In this document: one piece after another, positions 61,901-64,000 of the stretch
Numbering within the stretch: the first letter of the stretch is position 1
Layout: the number at the start of each line of letters is the position of its first letter
Assembly: GCF_029227915.1 (NCBI RefSeq)
Contig: NC_079880.1
Span: 26,593,501 to 26,657,500, forward strand
DNA length: 64,000 nt
Reading direction: 5' to 3'
From: Hydractinia symbiolongicarpus
Taxonomy: Eukaryota > Cnidaria > Hydrozoa > Anthoathecata > Hydractiniidae
Made by a program: the position numbers and the translations under genes
The notes under the pieces: model-generated
What the model was told of the DNA's origin: nothing
What the model saw: the letters and a program-made list of their open reading frames with translations, nothing else
Databases searched by the model: none

Positions 61901-64000
61901 TAAGTCCCACAGTCAATCGTTTCACTGTTAAATGCTATGCAACCTAGTATTATCAGAATACTATCCCTAAATACATGTTGGTACGAATATGTGACGCAAC
62001 CGTTGTAACTCAAACGGATTAACACCGTTAGAAAGTCAATGAAATGTAGTTTTCGAGACTGTCTCTATTTCTTCAGTGCGAACTAACGGCTGGGATTGGT
62101 CCCACAGTAAAAAGTGACTTATTTAACTTAATTTTTAAATAAAACGCTACCACAGTGCCCAGTGCAATCGCTGAGTTCCAGCAATCAAGTCAAATTAAGA
62201 AAAATGTTACTTCTTGTAGTCAAACTGGCTCATTTATCACATTTTTAAGGTGAAAGTCCAATATCAGTTCAATTAAGTCCCACAGTCAATCGTTTCACTG
62301 TTAAAAGCGATGCAACCTAGTAATATCAGAATACTATCGCTAAATACATGGTGGTACGAATATGTGACGCAACCGTTGTAACTCAAACGGATTGATATCG
62401 CCAAGAAGTCGATGAAATGTAGTTTTTAAAACTGTCTCTGTTTCTTCAGCGCGAACTAACGGCTGGGATTGCTTCCACAGTTAAAAATGACTTATTTAAC
62501 TTAATTTTTAAATAAAGCACTACCACAGAGCCTAGTGCATTCGTTTAATTCCAGCAGTCATGTCGAATTAAGAAGAATGGTATTTCTTGGAGCCCAATTA
62601 GCTCATTTATCGCATTTACAAGGTCACAGTCCAGAATCAGTTCAATTAAGTCCCACAGTCAATCGTTTCACTGTTAAAGGCGATGCAACTTAGTGACATC
62701 GGAAAAAAATCTCTAAATACATGTTGGTACGAATATGTGACGCGACTGTTGTAACTCAAACGGATTAACACCGCTAGAAAGTCAATGAAATGTAGTTTTT
62801 GAAACTGTCTCTATTTTTTCAGCGCAAACTAACGGCTAGGAATGGTCCCACAGTAAAAAATGACTTATTTAACTTAATTTTTAAATAAAACGCTACCACA
62901 GTGCCCAGTGCAATCGCTGAGTTCCAGCAATTAAGTCAAATTAAGAAGAATGTTATTTTTTGTAGTCAAACTGGCTCATTTATCGAGTTTACAAGGTCAC
63001 AGTCCAGAATCAGTTCAATTAAGTCCCACAGTCAATCGTTTCACTGTTAAAAGCGATGCAACCTAGTAATATCAGAATTCTATCGCTAAATACATGTTGG
63101 TACGAATATGTGAGGCAACCGTTGTAACTCAAACGGATTGATACCGCCAAGAAGTCAATGAAGTGTAGTTTTTGAGAATCTTTCTATTTCTTCAGCGCGT
63201 GCTAACGGCCAGGATTAGTCCCACAGTAAAAAAGGACTTATTTATCTAATATTTTAAATAAAGCACTACCACAGAGCCTAGTGTACTCGTTGAATTCCAG
63301 CAATCATGTCGAATTAAGAAGAATGGTATTTCTTGGAGCCCAATTAGCTCATTTATCGCATTTACAAGGTCACAGTCCAGAATCAGTTCAATTAAGTCCC
63401 ACAGTCAATCGTTACACTGTTAAAAGCGATGTAACTTAGTCACATCGGTAAGAAATCACTAAATACATGTTGGTACGAATATGTGACGCAACCGTTGTAA
63501 CTCAAACGGATTAACACCGTTAGAAAGTCAATGAAATGTAGTTTTCGAAACTTTCTCTATTTCTTCAGTGCGAACTAACGGCTGGGATTGGTCCCACAGT
63601 AAAAAATGACTTATTTAACTTAATTTTTAAATAAAACGCTACCACAGTGCCCAGTGCAATCGCTGAGTTCCAGCAATCAAGTCAAATTAAGAAGAATGTT
63701 ACTTCTTGTAGTCAAACTGGCTCATTTATCACATTTTTAAGGTCAAAGTCCAATATCAGTTCAATTAAGTCCCACTGTCAATCGTTTCACTGTTAAAAGC
63801 GATGCAACCTAGTAATATCAGAATACTATCGCTAAATACATGTTGGTACGAATATGTGACGCAACCGTTGTAACTCAAACGGATTAATACCGCCAAGAAG
63901 TCGATGAAATGTAGTTTTTGAGATTGTCTTTATTTCTTCAGCGCGTGCTAAGGGCCAGGATTAGTCTTACAGTAAAAAAAGAATTATTTATCTAAATTTT
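58930..64000 (+). repeat. Older, more diverged array segment with 10-mer (3730 bp) relation
   Basis: Monomers here show more private changes than elsewhere, such as AAGAAAAGGGTTCCGTC at about 59212, TACATGGTGGTACG at about 59364, 60107 and 62347, and TTTTATTTAACTTAATTTTC near 60251. Pairs at a 3730-bp offset are GATGTAACTT followed by CACATCGGTAAG (59699 and 63429), GTTACACTG (about 59681 and 63411) and GTTTTGGAGAATG (57946 and 61676). Intervening differences are frequent, so this is an older duplication or one scrambled by later exchange. The window ends inside a B-prime-like monomer (CTAAGGGCC at about 63949). Confidence 0.72.

Larger units (their letters stand above)
1..64000 (+). repeat. 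Satellite DNA array, ~373-bp monomer, ~171 tandem copies
   Basis: The anchor AGTCCCACAG recurs at 21, 393, 761, 1134, 1506, 1878, 2251 and so on to 63768. The measured spacings are 368-374 bp, and the overall spacing fits about 171 intervals averaging 372.8 bp. Every unit has the same orientation and no non-repeat sequence interrupts the array. Both window ends lie inside a monomer, so the array is longer than the window. Tandem arrays of this size are known from eukaryotic heterochromatin, often at or near centromeres; that location is inferred here, not seen. No protein-coding gene is supported. Open frames rarely exceed 80 codons, and the same frames reappear at every copy of the same monomer variant. 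I do not recognise the monomer from any named satellite. Confidence 0.98.

Noticed and set aside
1-64000. CRISPR array
   Set aside because: The period is ~373 bp with no short direct repeat alternating with unique spacers; the whole period is repeated.
1-64000. Transposon, LTR or rDNA spacer array
   Set aside because: No terminal repeats, target-site duplications, reverse transcriptase or transposase frames, and no rRNA sequence. Monomers are continuous from end to end.
1-64000. Inverted monomers or strand switches
   Set aside because: All anchors read in the same direction; I found no reverse-complement anchor.

Overview
The whole 64 kb window is one uninterrupted tandem array of a satellite DNA. 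The unit is about 373 bp. From the anchor AGTCCCACAG at position 21 to its last copy at 63768 there are about 171 units, a mean spacing near 372.8 bp, and the spacings I measured one by one were 368-374 bp. All units are head-to-tail in the same orientation. The array runs off both ends of the window. I found no gene, RNA gene, transposon, CRISPR array or unique spacer. The short open frames that exist (65-88 codons) are by-products of the repeat, and identical copies sit wherever the same monomer variant occurs. This is typical of heterochromatin (pericentromeric, centromeric or subtelomeric) in a eukaryote. I do not recognise the monomer and cannot name the species. The base composition is moderately AT-rich.

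The monomers fall into a few families. Type A carries a TTAGTCACATCGG block, a GAAACTGTCT block and a right half with GCCCAGTGCAATCGC and TTACTTCTTG. Type B carries CCTAGTAATATCAG, CCGCCAAGAAGTCGATG and a right half with GCCTAGTGTACTCGC and an EcoRI site. Type C has a right half with TGATATTTCTTGT and CTCCAAAGTTAG. B-prime carries GTGCTAAGGGCC and a TGTGTTTCCTTGG right half. Type D has an altered anchor (TTAAATGCTATG). A and B alternate over long stretches as a dimer of about 746 bp, and C, D and B-prime interrupt this. Several monomers are chimeras with the left part of one type and the right part of another.

Layout: a 10-mer and 6-mer family (1 to about 8.2 kb); a duplicated 9-mer of 3353 bp (about 6.46-13.17 kb); a three-monomer bridge; a second, different duplicated 9-mer of 3355 bp (about 14.26-20.97 kb); a 5-mer of 1863 bp (about 20.99-24.71 kb); an 11-mer of 4103 bp (about 22.95-31.16 kb); 3-mers of 1118-1119 bp and a 6-mer of 2238 bp (about 30-38 kb); then 36.5-55.7 kb, where segments recur at offsets of 7085 bp (19 monomers) and 9325 bp (25 monomers) with 3-mer and single-monomer amplifications nested inside. 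A 5-mer of 1865 bp follows (55.2-58.9 kb), and the end (58.9-64 kb) is an older, more diverged 10-mer relationship (3730 bp).

The most interesting feature is this architecture. There is no single dominant higher-order repeat. Instead there is a series of local, mostly two-copy amplifications of different and mostly odd monomer numbers, and their nesting lets the order of some events be read. Each monomer also contains short conserved dyads and a nearly invariant anchor of about 40 bp that could be protein-binding sites, but no function can be shown from sequence alone.
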